Shown: positions 12,205 through 24,130 of the stretch, in pieces
Layout: every line of letters begins with the position of its first letter
Numbering within the stretch: position 1 is the stretch's first letter
DNA from: Hyposmocoma kahamanoa
Taxonomy: Eukaryota; Arthropoda; Insecta; Lepidoptera; Cosmopterigidae
Length of the DNA: 64,000 nucleotides
Assembly (NCBI RefSeq): GCF_003589595.1
Contig: NW_020653200.1
Location: 5,648,910-5,712,909 of the forward strand
Reading direction: 5' to 3'
Translations under genes and position numbers: made by a program
Notes under the pieces: model-generated
What the model saw: only the letters and a program-made list of their open reading frames with translations
Databases searched by the model: none
What the model was told of the DNA's origin: nothing

Positions 12205-12430
12205 GGTTGTTATTGGTACATCAGTCACACGAACACGAAATAAAACATACTAGCCGTCACAAAACATCACCGTAGAGCTGTGCAGCGCGATAGCAGCGTC
12301 CAGTCAAGTCGCGAGCGCAACTTGTAATAGACAGTAGACTGGCGATAGCGGGTGGCTGTTGATGACGCTTACGGCGGCGTGCACGCAGAGCGCCCGCTTC
12401 GCGTCGCCGCCAAAGAATAATCCACCAGCC
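12205..12430 (-). promoter_or_regulatory. GC-rich leader and promoter region of the signal-peptide exon
   Basis: A GC-rich island (GCGAGCGC, GGCGGCGACGCG strings) directly upstream of the 12204 ATG. There is no TATA box within it and no clear TCAGT initiator. Placement suggests a TATA-less promoter; this is inference. Confidence 0.35.
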
Positions 12431-13664
12431 TCCGCCACCCGCATATGGATGATGCTGCCTAATAGCTTCTTGTCTTCGTATCGCTCAACTGCCCAGTAAA
12501 TGGTACGGAAAGAACAGTGTGACTAATAAAATTTGTCTTTGTACTGCTAGTTATCAGTTATTTAAATTTGTTTTTTAAATTACCCGATGTGTGTCAGTAT
12601 AATTGAGTAAATAAAGTTAAATAAGACATTGCAGAAAGAATATGTAAATGCTCGACTATCTGAAATAAATTTAATCACAATGTACCTACTTAGTATACCT
12701 ACTTACAATGTAGGTATAATAAGAATAACTACACTTTTGAAATATACTTACATGCCTTACAAGCTCTTTCGCGTCACATTTACCGCATAATCTTTGACCA
12801 CCCATAGCGGTCCAGGCTTCATCGTGAAGCGGCGATGTCGCAGGCGCAGGTAAACCTTCGAGCGAGACGCTGTAGACGCGGGGGCGGGGAAGGGTGCTCC
12901 TCTCGAGCGGGAGGGAAGGGTGCTCAATGCACTTGCGTCCCCGCTCGCGACGGGATGAAAGGAGGCATTCACATGTCTCTATGGGCTTTTGTATTCTGCC
13001 TCAAAGAGCTCGTTTCCTTGAACCTGAGAAATGTACAATTATACCCCAAGTTATTTATGACTATTGATTACCTATGTACAAAGAAAGATTGATTGATCTG
13101 CTGTTGAGCTTTTAAAGTCTTAAAATATTTAATTTTCGGTTTCGTATATTTTACATCAACGCATTGCCATGTTACACTGTAAACCAAAAGACATCAACGA
13201 TATGGTAAGTATTGTCATAATCTATTTTCAGTCTACTATTGTCGAAATTATTCAATCTCAACGGATACAAGGTAGGTAAATGTATAAAGTGAAAAAAATA
13301 AAACGTGTTCTAGTCAGAATATTACAACTTTACAACTTCTTATGACGCATATATTTAAAAATAGAGAATTTATTCTGTGTTAGTGTTCTCCGGAAATTAC
13401 TTCGATGGAAATTTTGTGTTCTTAATGGGAATACAACTTTTTCTCCACCTACTGAAATGTACACTTTATATTTTTACAAAGCGCAACAAGACACAAAAGA
13501 AGTCTGAAGTGGTTACTAAAGTCATATCTTCTTCCGCTATCTTCTATTTATTAATCGGTTCCTCACTACTGTAATTACTGTGTCTCCATCGGTATTACGC
13601 TCAGTCACCTGATGAAATGCGGCGCTGAGAGGTAGCTCAAGTTGTTTAGACATCTGCTCTGATC
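12431..13664. other. Intergenic, with one GC-rich patch
   Basis: The patch 12830-12965 is GC-rich and contains the string GGGAAGGGTGCTC twice (12886 and 12925 region). Opposed open frames of 71 and 85 codons cross it, and neither is recognisable. It may be regulatory DNA for the gene starting at 12204. The rest is AT-rich and empty. Confidence 0.35.
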
Positions 13665-13934
13665 ATTTTTTTATGACAGCAAGTGACACACCTGTCCATA
13701 ACAAGTGCAGTACCACCCAGTGTCTTAAATTACAAAGATCTAAGGGGCACTGCTAATGCGCCCGTCACCCTGAGACATAAGTTGACAAGTCCTGTGTACC
13801 TGCAATTTTGCCAGCCCCCTTACCCTTCATAACCAGAACACAGTAATGCTCATATTACTGCTTGGCGGCAGAAAAAAGTAAGGTGGCAGTATTATCCTGG
13901 ACGAACTCTTTCACAAGGAGCTCTACTGCTACTG
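13665..13934 (-). repeat. SINE-like family A, copy 2
   Basis: Read on the - strand it has the complete head (AGTAGAGCTCCTTGTGAAAG), body (CAGGGTGACGGGCGCATTAG) and A-rich tail. Sequence beyond the head, to about 14150, is moderately GC-rich and unlike other copies' flanks. It might be the upstream part of a longer parent retroelement. Confidence 0.85.
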
Positions 13935-15334
13935 ACCATCTTGGGGTTTCTGCCTCTAGGCCTCTACCTACAGACTCGAGAGATAGAGGGTGTACGGGCC
14001 GAGCCAATGATACGCCTTCACATCTGTGGTGGAGCCAGACTTGGGTATAGACTCACCAGGGTTTGTGATGAGTTGCAGAGACGGATGTATTCGTCTGCTC
14101 CAGTGGTGTGTCGCCGGGGCGTCTGTCTCGAAAGCAGCTAGCGCGTCTTAGCAGTGGTCTAGACTAGAACCTAAGACGACGATACGCCTTACCTTACCTA
14201 ACCGGATTAAGGCAGTGACAACGGTCTGTGACAACCCTGTACACTGGCTAATCTGGGGTCAGAACCTAAACTTAGAAGGTTCCTGTGCACGCACGGGTTA
14301 TAGTGCCCTTCTTGTATACCCTAAGAATCCGTATGCAGAGTCAATATAAACAAAACTTAAGTAGAAAGGAAGGGGATGCCTCGAGCTCTCTTTCCTTCCA
14401 CCTTCCCTGTTACCATCGAACGCTCCAGGTTATCACCATCTCTACGTGCAATGTGACTAAAAACACTTAGGGTAAAACCGGGTTAGATGCCCACTTTTTA
14501 AATGGCCTCCTAATTTAAAAATTATTACTTTACCATGAATAATTCCTAATGGATATGACTAGTTTATTCTTTTACATTACATTAAAAATTAGTAAAATTC
14601 GTAATACAATGTTTTACTTGTAATCTGTAATATATTATATGTACATATTATATCTTTAATAATAAATATACACGTATTCAAAGTTACTACCTACTTCACT
14701 TCGTATTTCTGTAGCTATCAAAACATTGTATTCAAAAATGTTCGCTGTTTGAACTGTGAATAATTTGTCTTTTTGGTACTTTTACTTACTTTTAAACTAA
14801 TATCATTTACTTGTCATTTTCACTAAAATAATGTATATTGTTTATTTTCTTTTTCTAACTATCTTGGTTTGTCCTTTGCCCCTAAGGGCGAAAACCTATA
14901 CCGCGAAAAATCGAGGCGGCTATCCAATTCGATATGAACAGATGCCTGTTTATTATTTAACTAAGCTATATACAAAAGAGCGATATTGACACTTAGGTGC
15001 GCAGTTAATGAGCCAATGTATAGTTATAACATAAATAAAACGGAATTTATTGTAATTTACAAAGTTATGCGACAGTAAACACTTGGGCCTGAAATTTTGA
15101 ACCGTTTGTCGTGTTCGTCGCGCAGATAAACGCATTCACAAGCTAAAAGCTTCTATTTCACATTGTACATTGCAGTGTAAAATTATAGTCAAAATACTTT
15201 GCTTTATTTTAAAGCGGCCACAACTGTACAATTGCATTTCATAGTAAAATTTACTGTATGTAAATATGTGTTTCGTCATGGTAATATGGTTTAAGACATA
15301 AATTAAATTATAGAAAAATATATATGTAATTATT
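13935..15334. other. Unassigned DNA
   Basis: The first 350 bp (to about 14280) are moderately GC-rich and adjoin a family A repeat; they may be more of that repeat's parent element. The remainder is AT-rich. No exon or RNA gene seen. Confidence 0.4.
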
Positions 15335-15588
15335 GTTTTTTTTGTAATACTAAGTGACGGGACGAACAAGTCGTGTGTCTGGTGGTAAGCGTCACGCCTG
15401 TCCCTAACAGTTGCGGTGTCACTCAGAGCGTTATGTCACAAAATAGCTGAGGGGCACTGCCACTGCCCCCGACACCCTAAGACATAAGTTGACAAGTCCC
15501 ATGTGCCTGTAATTTCACCAGCACCCTTACCCTTCGAAACCGGAAGCCATTAATGTTCACATTGCTGCTTGGTGGCAAAATATTGTGG
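15335..15588 (-). repeat. SINE-like family A, copy 3, head missing
   Basis: On the - strand the body from TTTTGCCACCAAGCAGCAAT onward is present, ending GTCACTTAGTATTAC plus eight A. The first 45 or so bases of the family are absent. Confidence 0.85.
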
Positions 15589-16382
15589 GTTAATATATAT
15601 ATATTAAAGCATTTGAACACGAAAAGCCCCAGGTTAATCTTTTAGTAAGCACTACTTATCATAGCAGAATGTAGAGACAAGCCTTATTCTTCTTAGTTTC
15701 ACAAAGTACACCTATCGAATATTAAACTTATAAAGTTAAACCATGAGATATGTATGAATATAATTTTTGTAACGAGTGCGGAATACTAAAAAGCTCCTTT
15801 TAATCGCGTCTTGACATAGACTTATTGCTATGTTGATGCTTATAACGCCATCTATTGGGATCCACAAGAACTATAGCGTTCGTTAGAGATCGAACACGTA
15901 GTCGAGTGGTTAAAATATAAATGGAGTAACTATGAAACCGATTTTACTAGAAAGATGGCGTTATGTGAACAAATTATGGTCAACTTATTATTAGGCTGTG
16001 ATTGTAAGATGTTTTTTCATTTCTTAACATATATTACATAGATATAGGTTAGAAGCATTATAGAGATAAAGTGTAGTAGATATAGTTATTACGATCAAAT
16101 AAGAGAAAAAGTTAATGTCATCATACTTAATAATGTGACTAATTCATTATTGTATCCAAAATTAAATAAACAAAACACAAACTAATTTGTTTAGGGCATT
16201 CATCCATAAGAGTTAGTAACGAAACACTTAAAAAGAGGTTAGTCTTACAAATAATTATTCTTTTTTGTATACTTTAATATGCATTTGGGTCTAATGCTTA
16301 TGTAAAGAATATGCGACCTTGAATGTTATGACACTCAGGAGGGTGTTATCGCTGCCACCAATTCGAAACACATTTCTCTTTT
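15589..16382. other. AT-rich intergenic DNA
   Basis: No gene or clear repeat. The last 50 bases (GCTGCCACCAATTCGAAACA) resemble the end of the dispersed repeat at 36672-36970. Confidence 0.4.
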
Positions 16383-17045
16383 TCACATAATAGCTTCAAA
16401 CCCATCAACACGAGCGTTAGCGAACTTTCCCGATGCACTATAGAAGCGTGGCAGTTGTAATAGCATCCTTACTGTTTTATAAAAATCGTATAGAACTCGT
16501 ATGGCGTCGCCTGGTCTTCTCCAGACACGGACACGTCGGTTATCTGGATGAGTGCTGATTCGGGATTCGTCAACGAAGAGACAGTTTTGCCAAATGTTTT
16601 CGTCCTCACCTTCTTCATTTTGCCGAAGTCTAGCCCACTGCAATCTTCGTTGTTGACGTTGCCGGGAATTGAGCGGAGCTCGCCAAGACCTCCGTGCTCG
16701 TAATCCAGACTGGTGCAAGCAATTGCGAACGGTCTGCGTGCTAACTTCAAGCCCAGAGGCGGCCCTGACTTCTGCTTTTATTTTAGTGGCGTTGATTGTT
16801 GGATCACGGGCTGCCAGCAATCTAATATAGCGCTTTTGGGCAGCTGTCAAAACAGTTGGGCGACCGCTGCGGGGTCGGTCAGCTAAATTCCCCATTCCGT
16901 GATACCTCTCCAACGTAGCCACGACACAGGATTGGGATATAGCAAGTCTGCGTGCTATTACTCTCGCGGTGTATCCTTCTTCCCTCAAAGTTACTATTCT
17001 AGCTCGTAAAACCTCTGATAATCCTCTTGGCATTTTTTCAATCAC
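16383..17045 (-). pseudogene. Tc1-like transposase, N-terminal fragment
   Basis: An open frame of up to 220 codons on the - strand. Residues 1-130 hold the paired-type DNA-binding domain: two helix-turn-helix units separated by a GRP-rich linker (RPRSGRPTVLTAAQKRYIRL). FVDESRIS, with the first catalytic Asp, follows near residue 158, then VWRRPGDAIR. After about residue 183 the family sequence stops and unrelated codons finish the frame. The second Asp and the Glu of the DDE triad are absent. The two in-frame Met codons near the start do not affect the call. A family member of about 340 residues would be normal. It could still bind transposon ends but not move them. Confidence 0.85.
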
Positions 17046-17285
17046 AACTTTCCGCGAAAAATATCTTGAATCGCTTATAATTGACTAAATCAGATTTCTG
17101 AATGAGCGTAAGCTAGGACTGAAAGCCTTTTTATATGAAAAAACAATTGAACGGGGTCATTGTTTTATGTTCTAATTTATTTTTAAATAAAGAATCTAAA
17201 AAGAAGAAAAAATCATAATATAATCTACAGTAACAAAAAATATTTCAGTTTTTCGAAGTGATCGCAAACTTTTTTTGATGTGTGT
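16383..17285 (-). mobile_element. Tc1-like element, truncated
   Basis: The 5' end of a Tc1-like transposon on the - strand. The terminal-repeat-like sequence at about 17240-17285 reads CACATCAAAAAAAGTTTGCG on the - strand, typical of Tc1 ends, and leads into the transposase start at 17030. No matching inverted end is found below 16383, so the 3' half of the element, with its other terminal repeat, is missing. Confidence 0.75.
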
Positions 17286-17892
17286 AATTCCATAACTATA
17301 TATTTAAAATGAAAATGAGAAAATGTTGAAATAGTGTTCAGAAAGCTCTCACCATCATTTTAATCATAATATGAGTATCGACATAGTTGCTACACTTTCA
17401 GAGTACTTTTGAACCCGTTTTCAAATTATTCCATCATTTCTAAAATCCTTATAATCCGTATAACTGTGGCTATCAGCGCAGAAGTGGTGTAACACATTTA
17501 TTTTTTTAAACATATTCAGACGAACGCTAAAAGGCTTGAATTAAGATAAATATATATGTTCATATGGTTGCTAAAGATTGAAAAAATTTGTAATAAGCCT
17601 GTGCCTTCGTTAGGATTAGTTTTTCGTAATAATTTAAAAAGTGACTAATTCTCTTTTGAGTGAAGTCAACATTCAGATTTTGAGTACGTAACAGCCTCGG
17701 CAGATATAGTTATAAAGTGAACGTTTAAGCGTGCTATTAAACCTATTAAAATCCTCCGCTGCATCTAGATCCTTGACCATTGTCCTATAATAGTACGTTT
17801 GTGGATAACTACCTGTTGCTCCCTTTCTTATATTTCATAAATGACTTCTTAATCGTGTGCTACTGACCGAGAGGATGAATTTATTATAACCA

Positions 17893-19230
17893 TTATATAT
17901 ATAAAGCTACAAATCCTGACTCACTTAGAAAAATAGAACGCATACTTCCCGATATGGTGGAAAAAAGATATTTAAACCGTTGTACGCGGATAGGCTCCAA
18001 GGCAAAGAATCAAATATGAGAAGACTTGAATGTTGAAATTGTAAATGAGTGATCAACGGCCTGCAAAAACTATAATACATGGGGGGGACATTTGTGCACT
18101 TTTATGAGATACACCTTGGTCAATTTCTGCAGCAAATAAAAAATGTTCTAAAATCAAATAAACAAGATGGCCGTCATACAAATTTCGAAGCCTTCTATAA
18201 CGGAAACTATTAGAAATAGGTAGGAGGTGCTGGAAGGAATGTTATAGAGGGTAATAGCGGTCAACTGCCTGTGCAAAAAAATTCAAAATCCAAAATGGCG
18301 GCCGAAGAACAACTTGCCTCGATGCTTCGGCTGAAAATTGGCATGCGGGGGTCTTTAGGAGTCCTTAATCATAATTTGCGGTCAAAATTTATTTTCGCCA
18401 ATATGGCTGCCATATAAACTTTTTGGCGGCAGATAGAAATTTGCTTTAATTCAGCTGAAAATAGGCGTTTAGGGGAGATCCCCACATAGAGATTCTGGCT
18501 GTTTTATAATAATTCGCGGTTAAAATTTACTTTCAATATGGCTGCCTTACCAACATTTTTAGCTGATGATAAAAATTTGCTCTAATTCTACTGAAAATCG
18601 GCATGTGGCGTTCTCTATGGGTGTTTAACAATAATTTGCAGTCAAAATTTACTTTTTGCTATTTGTCAATTAGGCCGCCATTATGTTAATTATTTTAAAG
18701 TCATAAGTGCCGAGGCCGTAGGCCGAGGTCTAGCGGAGGGCGAAGCCCTAAGCGTCCGCACGCCACCTCACGTAGGTAGTATACGGAGACTAAATTACGA
18801 ATACAAGATTTCACAATTATTCAAAATGTAAGGCATACTTCCCGATGTAGTGGAAATAAGATACTTATAGCGTTGTATCTCGATCGTCTCTCTGTTAGAT
18901 TCTTTTTTCTTGGAAGATATGCCAGAGAAGTATTCAGGGAAAAAATGCCAAACAATCACTCCAAATTTCTGGTCTCAAACTAGCGAATTTCCTGTACTAT
19001 GAGTACCACAGTAACGAAAATTCTGAGGGCAATGCCCAGAATGCCCTGGCCAGAACCAACTTAAAATTTTTTTTTTTATAAATTGGCTCAAAACAGGGAT
19101 CGAATCTGGAACCTCCTCATCAAGCGCCCATGGTACTAATCATGTGCCATCGACGAGCATAAGCACACCCCGTAATCTGAAACCAACCGCGCGCCGCAGG
19201 CCGAGCCCGACCCCACCGAAAGTGGGGCTC
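17893..19230 (+). repeat. 1.3-kb tandem duplication, first copy
   Basis: Begins TATATATAAAGCTACAAATC and is followed directly by a second copy at 19231. Order within: AT-rich head, a block of two to three degenerate 115-130-bp subunits around CAATATGGCTGCC (near 18400, 18530, 18665), a GC-rich block of GCCGAGG and GGCGAAGCCC strings (18710-18770), then a tRNA-like segment on the - strand (19090-19160). It ends in a hairpin of GAGCCCGACCCCA and TGGGGCTCG. No protein-coding frame persists across both copies. Confidence 0.8.
18960..19165 (-). repeat. tRNA-like SINE segment inside first duplicate
   Basis: Read on the - strand, it has a box A-like start (TGGCACATGATTAGTACC) and a box B-like AGGTTCCAGATTCGATCCC. 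A body (AAGTTGGTTCTGGCCAGGGC) follows. This is the layout of a tRNA-derived SINE. The equivalent in the second copy is at about 20255-20425. Confidence 0.5.
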
Positions 19231-20481
19231 GTTATATATATAAAGCTACAAACCCTGACTCAGAAAAATAGAACGCATACTTCCCGATATGTTGAAAAAA
19301 AAAAAAAATTTATACCGTTGTACGCAGCTAAGCTCCAAGGCAAAGAAACAAATATGAGAGGACCTGAATGTGGAACATATGAAAAAGTGATAAACGGGCT
19401 GCAAAAAAATATAATATATGGGCGGAATATTTGTGCATTTTTACGAAGTACACCCTGGTCAATTTCCGCCGGAAGCAAAAAATGTTCTAAATTCAAATAA
19501 ACAAGATTACAACCGCCATACAAATTTCAAAGCCTCCTATCACGGAAACTATTAGAGATAGATACGAGATGCTGGAAGGAATGTCATAGAGCATAATAGT
19601 GGTCAATTGCCTGTGTCAAAAAAAATTCAAGATGGCGAATTCAAAATGGATCCGGCTGAAAATTAGCATGCGAAGGTGTTTAGGTGATAAAAATTTGCTC
19701 TAATTCGACTGAAAATCGGCATGTCGGGGTCTCTATGGGTGTTTAATAATAATTTGCGATCAAAATTTAGTTTTACTCATTTTTCAATATGGCTGCCATA
19801 CAAATTTTTTTGGTGGTTGAAACAAACTTGCTCTAATTTGACTGAAAATTGGCATGTTCTCTGGTTGGGGTGTTTAATTAATTAATTTGCAGTCAAAATT
19901 TACTTATTGTCATTAATCAATATGGCTGCTTTTAAAGAGCTATGTTATTTTTTTAAAACAAAATCATGTGCCGAAGCCGCGGGCCGAGGTGCAGCGAGGG
20001 CGAAGCCCGAAGCGTCCGCACGCCACCGTATGTAGGAAGTATACGGAGGCTCAATTACAAGTACAAGATCTCACAATTGTTCAAAATGTAAGGTATACTT
20101 CCCGATGTAGTGGAAATGAAAATACTTATAGCGTTTTTGTATCTCGACCTCTGTTAGTTTCTTTTTTCTTGAATGCTATGCCAAAGAGAAATATTTAGGG
20201 AAAAAATGCCAGACAATCACACCTAATTTCTGGTCTCAAACTAGGAAATTTTCTGTACTATGAATACCAGAGGAACAATAAATCTGAGGGCAATACTTAG
20301 AATACCCTGACCAGAACCAACTTAAAAATGTTTGTTTCATAAATTGGCTCAAATCGGTAATCGAATCTGGAACCTCCTCATCAAGCGCCCATAGTACTAA
20401 TCGCTGTGCCACCGAAGAACGTAAAGCACACCCCGTAATCTGAACCCGACCACGCGCCGCAGAGTCGGGTATAGGGTTCGT
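19231..20481 (+). repeat. 1.3-kb tandem duplication, second copy
   Basis: Parallels 17893-19230 in the same order, with similarity easy to follow by eye (CGCATACTTCCCGATATG, GGGCGAAGCCC, AGCACACCCCGTAATCTGAA). It is shorter because one internal subunit is missing and the end differs. Divergence between copies is substantial, so the duplication is not recent. Confidence 0.8.
20255..20425 (-). repeat. tRNA-like SINE segment inside second duplicate
   Basis: Counterpart of 18960-19165 with the same tRNA-like order on the - strand: TGGCACAGCGATTAGTAC, then AGGTTCCAGATTCGATTACC. Confidence 0.5.
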
Positions 20482-20632
20482 ACTGTATAGACTTTGTGCA
20501 ACCGAGGCTAGAGTCAAGAACATATTCATTCCAATCTCTGCTGTTTTTTGATTACACCTCTTTCACGTGTGCTTTCGCGCTTTGTATTTGACAAGGCTCT
20601 TTGAGATCTAACTATTTGCTACTTTTTATAGT

Positions 20633-20950
20633 TTTTAACCGACTTAAAAAAGGAGGTTGTACGTTCGGCTGTATGTATGTTTCATGTATGTTTTCCGAAT
20701 TCTCCGTCAATTGTGGACCGATTTAGAAAATTCTTTTTTGTTTGAAAGGGCGCACTCTCATGGTGGTCCCATTGTCACTAAGTCAGAATCTGATGAGGAA
20801 ATTCCATGGAATTAGAGGAAAATCTTCAAATTTAATAGGCATGGCAGTGTATTCACCGATTTGTTCGTCAATTGTGGACCAATTATGAAATTTCTTTATT
20901 TGTTTGAAAGGGTATATTCTTGAGGTGGGCCTCTGATCCTGTTCCGGGTT
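20633..20950 (+). repeat. GGAGG-TTCTC dispersed repeat, internally duplicated
   Basis: Starts TTTAACCGACTTAAAAAAGG. TCAATTGTGGACCGATTTAG at 20708 is repeated as TCAATTGTGGACCAATTATG at 20872, so the copy contains two related 160-bp halves. No coding frame. Confidence 0.7.
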
Positions 20951-21455
20951 TCGGCTATCACAAATTACTAATTATTTTCCGCAAACAAGGACGACTTTTC
21001 ACTTAACACCATTACAATTACCAACAAATTGCCGTCACCATGACAACCAGAAAATAAAAGTATAACGTAAAGTATAAAGTACACTGCTTCTGAGTAAGAC
21101 TAATATATAATAATAATAAATAAACTAATAATTTCACCACGATTTCTCGCAGTTGTAATGATTTACCCTGTATACAGAAAGCATACTCACTGTCTTCCCA
21201 CTAAATAAATGGCTGCTTAATGTTGAGTTATTGTTGCTAAGGAGGATGTTTTCCAAGAAGTTTGCAAGTTAGCAATATCATTTAGATAGTTCACATTTTC
21301 CGGTATCCACAATATTGAGATCAAAGAGCAAAGCATTTCAGAGCAAGCAGGTATGTGAGAGCAAAGGGCTCGATCATGTAGGTACTTACTACACACTAGT
21401 TTATGGCGTCATGATTTGTATTTATCATGATTTAAAGATGAGTGCCACTATGTCT

Positions 21456-22470
21456 TTACTGCCTTTGTCGCCAAACGGGTACCATGCTGGTCTGCCACAC
21501 TAAGGCCCCGGGTTCGTTTCCGTACCGGAAGAAAAATTTGTATGGCCTACATTTACTTCTCTCGTGAGTTTGGGTGTAATTTGCGGTTGTCTATTAGAGG
21601 TGGGTGATAAATAACGTCACGATGAAAAAATCACGATGATCCGCCGTCAAACAGCATCACCGTGACTCGTTCCGAAGGAACGACGTTCTAAAGTCACATA
21701 GGTGTTCCTCCGTTCCAATAGCTATCCCCGTGACTCACATCACGACATACGTATTTGATACGATGCGCGATCTCCGTTCCGTGGTGACTGAACGCGCCAC
21801 TCCTTGTAGTTCTCTTTAAATCGGGCCATTTCGGCGATGGGAGTGAATGAAATAGGATGACTTTCTTTGCTCACTCAGAAGGGTCGTAGATGCTTAATAC
21901 TACTAGAAAAGGCGGATGAAAAAAATCTGCAGTTATTATAAACCTATTTATGAACAAAGTAAAATATTTTTGTATATTTGTTTAATTATAGGAAGAGTTG
22001 GTATTTTATATTTATGTATAATCTACTTTGTGTATTCTACTAGAAATATAAATGCATACTACACACTATGCACTTTATTGCTATTTTTAACAATCCAAAG
22101 ATTCGCATTAAATAAGTAACAAACAAAATTACATTAAATACAAAATCAACTTTTTGAATGGAACCGAAACTTATTACAAAGGGATTAAAAACTTAAACAA
22201 ATCATTCTATAAAAAACGGCTATAAGTATTAGAAAGAAAAGAAGCCGCTGGCTAACACCGTATATCGTGATGTAAGTTATAGGCGTGACAAGGTTACGGA
22301 AGTAACAGTCGTGACAAAATCACGATGATTTTGCACTGTGATTTTTTTGAAACCGGAACGACTGTCACGGCGATAGAAATTAAACGCTATTCCCCATATC
22401 TATTGTCTATGTGTGTATCGATGGCACCCGCGATACAGGGATTCCCTAGTGCGGGATTATTATTATTATG
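21456..22470 (+). repeat. tRNA-derived SINE split by a MITE
   Basis: Head 21456-21594 has tRNA-like promoter boxes (TGTCGCCAAACGGG as box A, GGGTTCGTTTCC as box B) and the family body (TATGGCCTACATTTACTTCT). The tail continues at 22411-22470 (GGCACCCGCGATACAGGG, then an ATT-repeat tail). Between them sits the hAT-like element 21595-22402, flanked by TTGTCTAT on both sides. Comparison with the uninterrupted copy at 54121-54327 confirms the join. Confidence 0.85.
21595..22402. mobile_element. hAT-type non-autonomous element (MITE)
   Basis: Starts TAGAGGTGGGTGATAA; its other end reads TAGATATGGGGAATAG on the opposite strand, a short imperfect inverted repeat of hAT type. It is flanked by an exact 8-bp duplication, TTGTCTAT (21587-21594 and 22403-22410), the hAT hallmark. 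It inserted into a SINE, which gives an independent check of both ends. Many subterminal copies of CGTGAC / GTCACG lie near each end, as hAT transposases prefer. The longest open frame is a 67-codon AT-rich one with no recognisable similarity. Confidence 0.85.
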
Positions 22471-22848
22471 TACAAAATAGGCTACTCGCACCAATGACCA
22501 TGCTCTCGCCATACACAATGGTATATCATCGAAATATGTCATAATAGGTCACATAATTCGGGATCACATGCGGGCGTAGAGTTGTATTCTCAAAATGATC
22601 AAATCATAGTTATTTAAAAGAATTTTATTAATACAACTTAGAACAGTGCGAAGCCCGCGTTTGTTTTGACAATAAAAAGCGCTGATTCAGGTTATGAGGA
22701 GCTATTATTGTAATTATTAGTAACCGTGTATTATCAAAACTGCGAATCGGCGCAATGCGAAATCGCTACGCAGAAAACTGTAACGCGAATTGCTGCGATA
22801 CGATTTCGTGCGGCAAGGCATCTCACTGCCGCGGTTCGGGTAACCATT

Positions 22849-23558
22849 CTTTTATATATACTAAGTGATGGGGCGAACAAGTCGTGCGCCTGATAGTCAG
22901 CTACTCGCCTGTCCATAACAATTACAGTGCGTTAAATCGCAAAGATGTGAGGTGCACTGTCTCTGCGGCCACCACCCTGACACATGATTGAAAAGTCCCA
23001 TATGCCTTTGACAAGAATGGTTAATAATACAGAACTCATTCAGGACGCTGCAGTTATACTATCGATTGTTTTTGTTTACTCAAATAAAAAGACACCGAAG
23101 ATAACATTCAACTTCATTACAAATATTTAAGAAAATATGGAGATTAATTTTTCAACTACACACGAATGTCAACTGAATCCTTTGATTATTTGTTAGGGAA
23201 CATCCGAAGGACAACTACTGGAATAGACACAAATTGATTAAAAATATGCGCGGTAGTACCCATACCCTGCGGTTCGCCGTGCCCCTCCGCGCGGGGGCGC
23301 GGTAAACCGCGCGGGCGCCGCTCCCGCGCGGAGAAGCGTTGTCAGTGTTTTCGACGGCACGAGTTTTCCATACAAACTGAGTTACTTCAGTACAACGTTA
23401 AAAAATGCAGCTCCGCGCTCCGTCGCGAGGCACGGTGCAGTGTGTTAATTAGGTTACATTTCAAAACCGGAACGCAGTAATGCTCACATTACTGTTTGGC
23501 GGCAGAAATAAGTAAGGTGGCAGATGAACTTTCTCACAGGGAGCTTTACTGCTACTAA
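22849..23558 (-). repeat. SINE-like family A, copy 4, interrupted
   Basis: The tail-side half is 22849-23010 and the head-side half 23461-23558, both on the - strand. About 450 bp of foreign sequence lies between them, and roughly 25 bp of the family are lost at the junction. No clean target duplication is visible, so this may be an insertion with deletion or a rearrangement. Confidence 0.75.
23255..23345. repeat. GC-rich foldback block
   Basis: Dense CGCGCGG and GGCGCGGT strings in both directions in otherwise AT-rich DNA, e.g. CCGCGCGGGGGCGCGG and CCGCGCGGGCGCCG. It lies inside the segment that interrupts SINE-like copy 4. No coding frame. Confidence 0.6.
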
Positions 23559-23619
23559 AATTATAATTATGTATAAAATTATAATCAAATAATTATAGCA
23601 TTTTTATTGAAAAAAGAAC

Positions 23620-24130
23620 CGACCTCAAAAGTTAGCTCCACTTTCGCCGTATTCGTTACCTTGCTCCGTGGTCTCCTCAATGATACCGAAATGCGATTAG
23701 AAAATAGTCAGACGGCAATTTCGACGAGGCCTCCCTGATATGGAAGGGCGCGGTGAAACGAATAATATGATCCCAAAGATAAGGTAGATGCTTTATACTG
23801 TTGAGGAGTTCCACCCATCTGTCTCATTTCCATAATCAGATCAGCTTCAGTACATCATAATATTTTATTGGAATTACATCTACGTGCCAAGTTTTGTTGA
23901 AATCAATTGACGAATAGTGGGCGAAATTCAATAAACTGGAATCATCTCCTAATTTTCCACCCTTAAAGGTCTTCAAATTTTAATGGAACCACTACTGAGA
24001 GGTTATCCCATTTCAACAAAAAAAAATCGAAATCAGTATACAAATATCGGAGTAATCGCGCAACCTACACACAAAAAATAGAGTTGAATTGAGAACCTCG
24101 TTCTTTTTTCAAATCGGTTAAAAATTATAA
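23620..24130 (-). repeat. GGAGG-TTCTC dispersed repeat, long copy
   Basis: Read on the - strand from 24130: TTTTTAACCGATTTGAAAAA, AGAACGAGGTTCTCAATTCA, then a body of about 500 bp including CGATTACTCCGATATTTG. It is the longest copy of the family here. Confidence 0.65.

Noticed and set aside
12757..13092. Opposed frames of 71 and 85 codons over a GC-rich patch as a second exon of the signal-peptide gene.
   Set aside because: They lie upstream of that gene's start in its direction of transcription, so they cannot be downstream exons; no splice logic connects them.
17893..20481. Long terminal repeats of an LTR retrotransposon.
   Set aside because: The two copies are directly adjacent with no internal region, lack TG...CA ends, and no gag-pol sequence is present.
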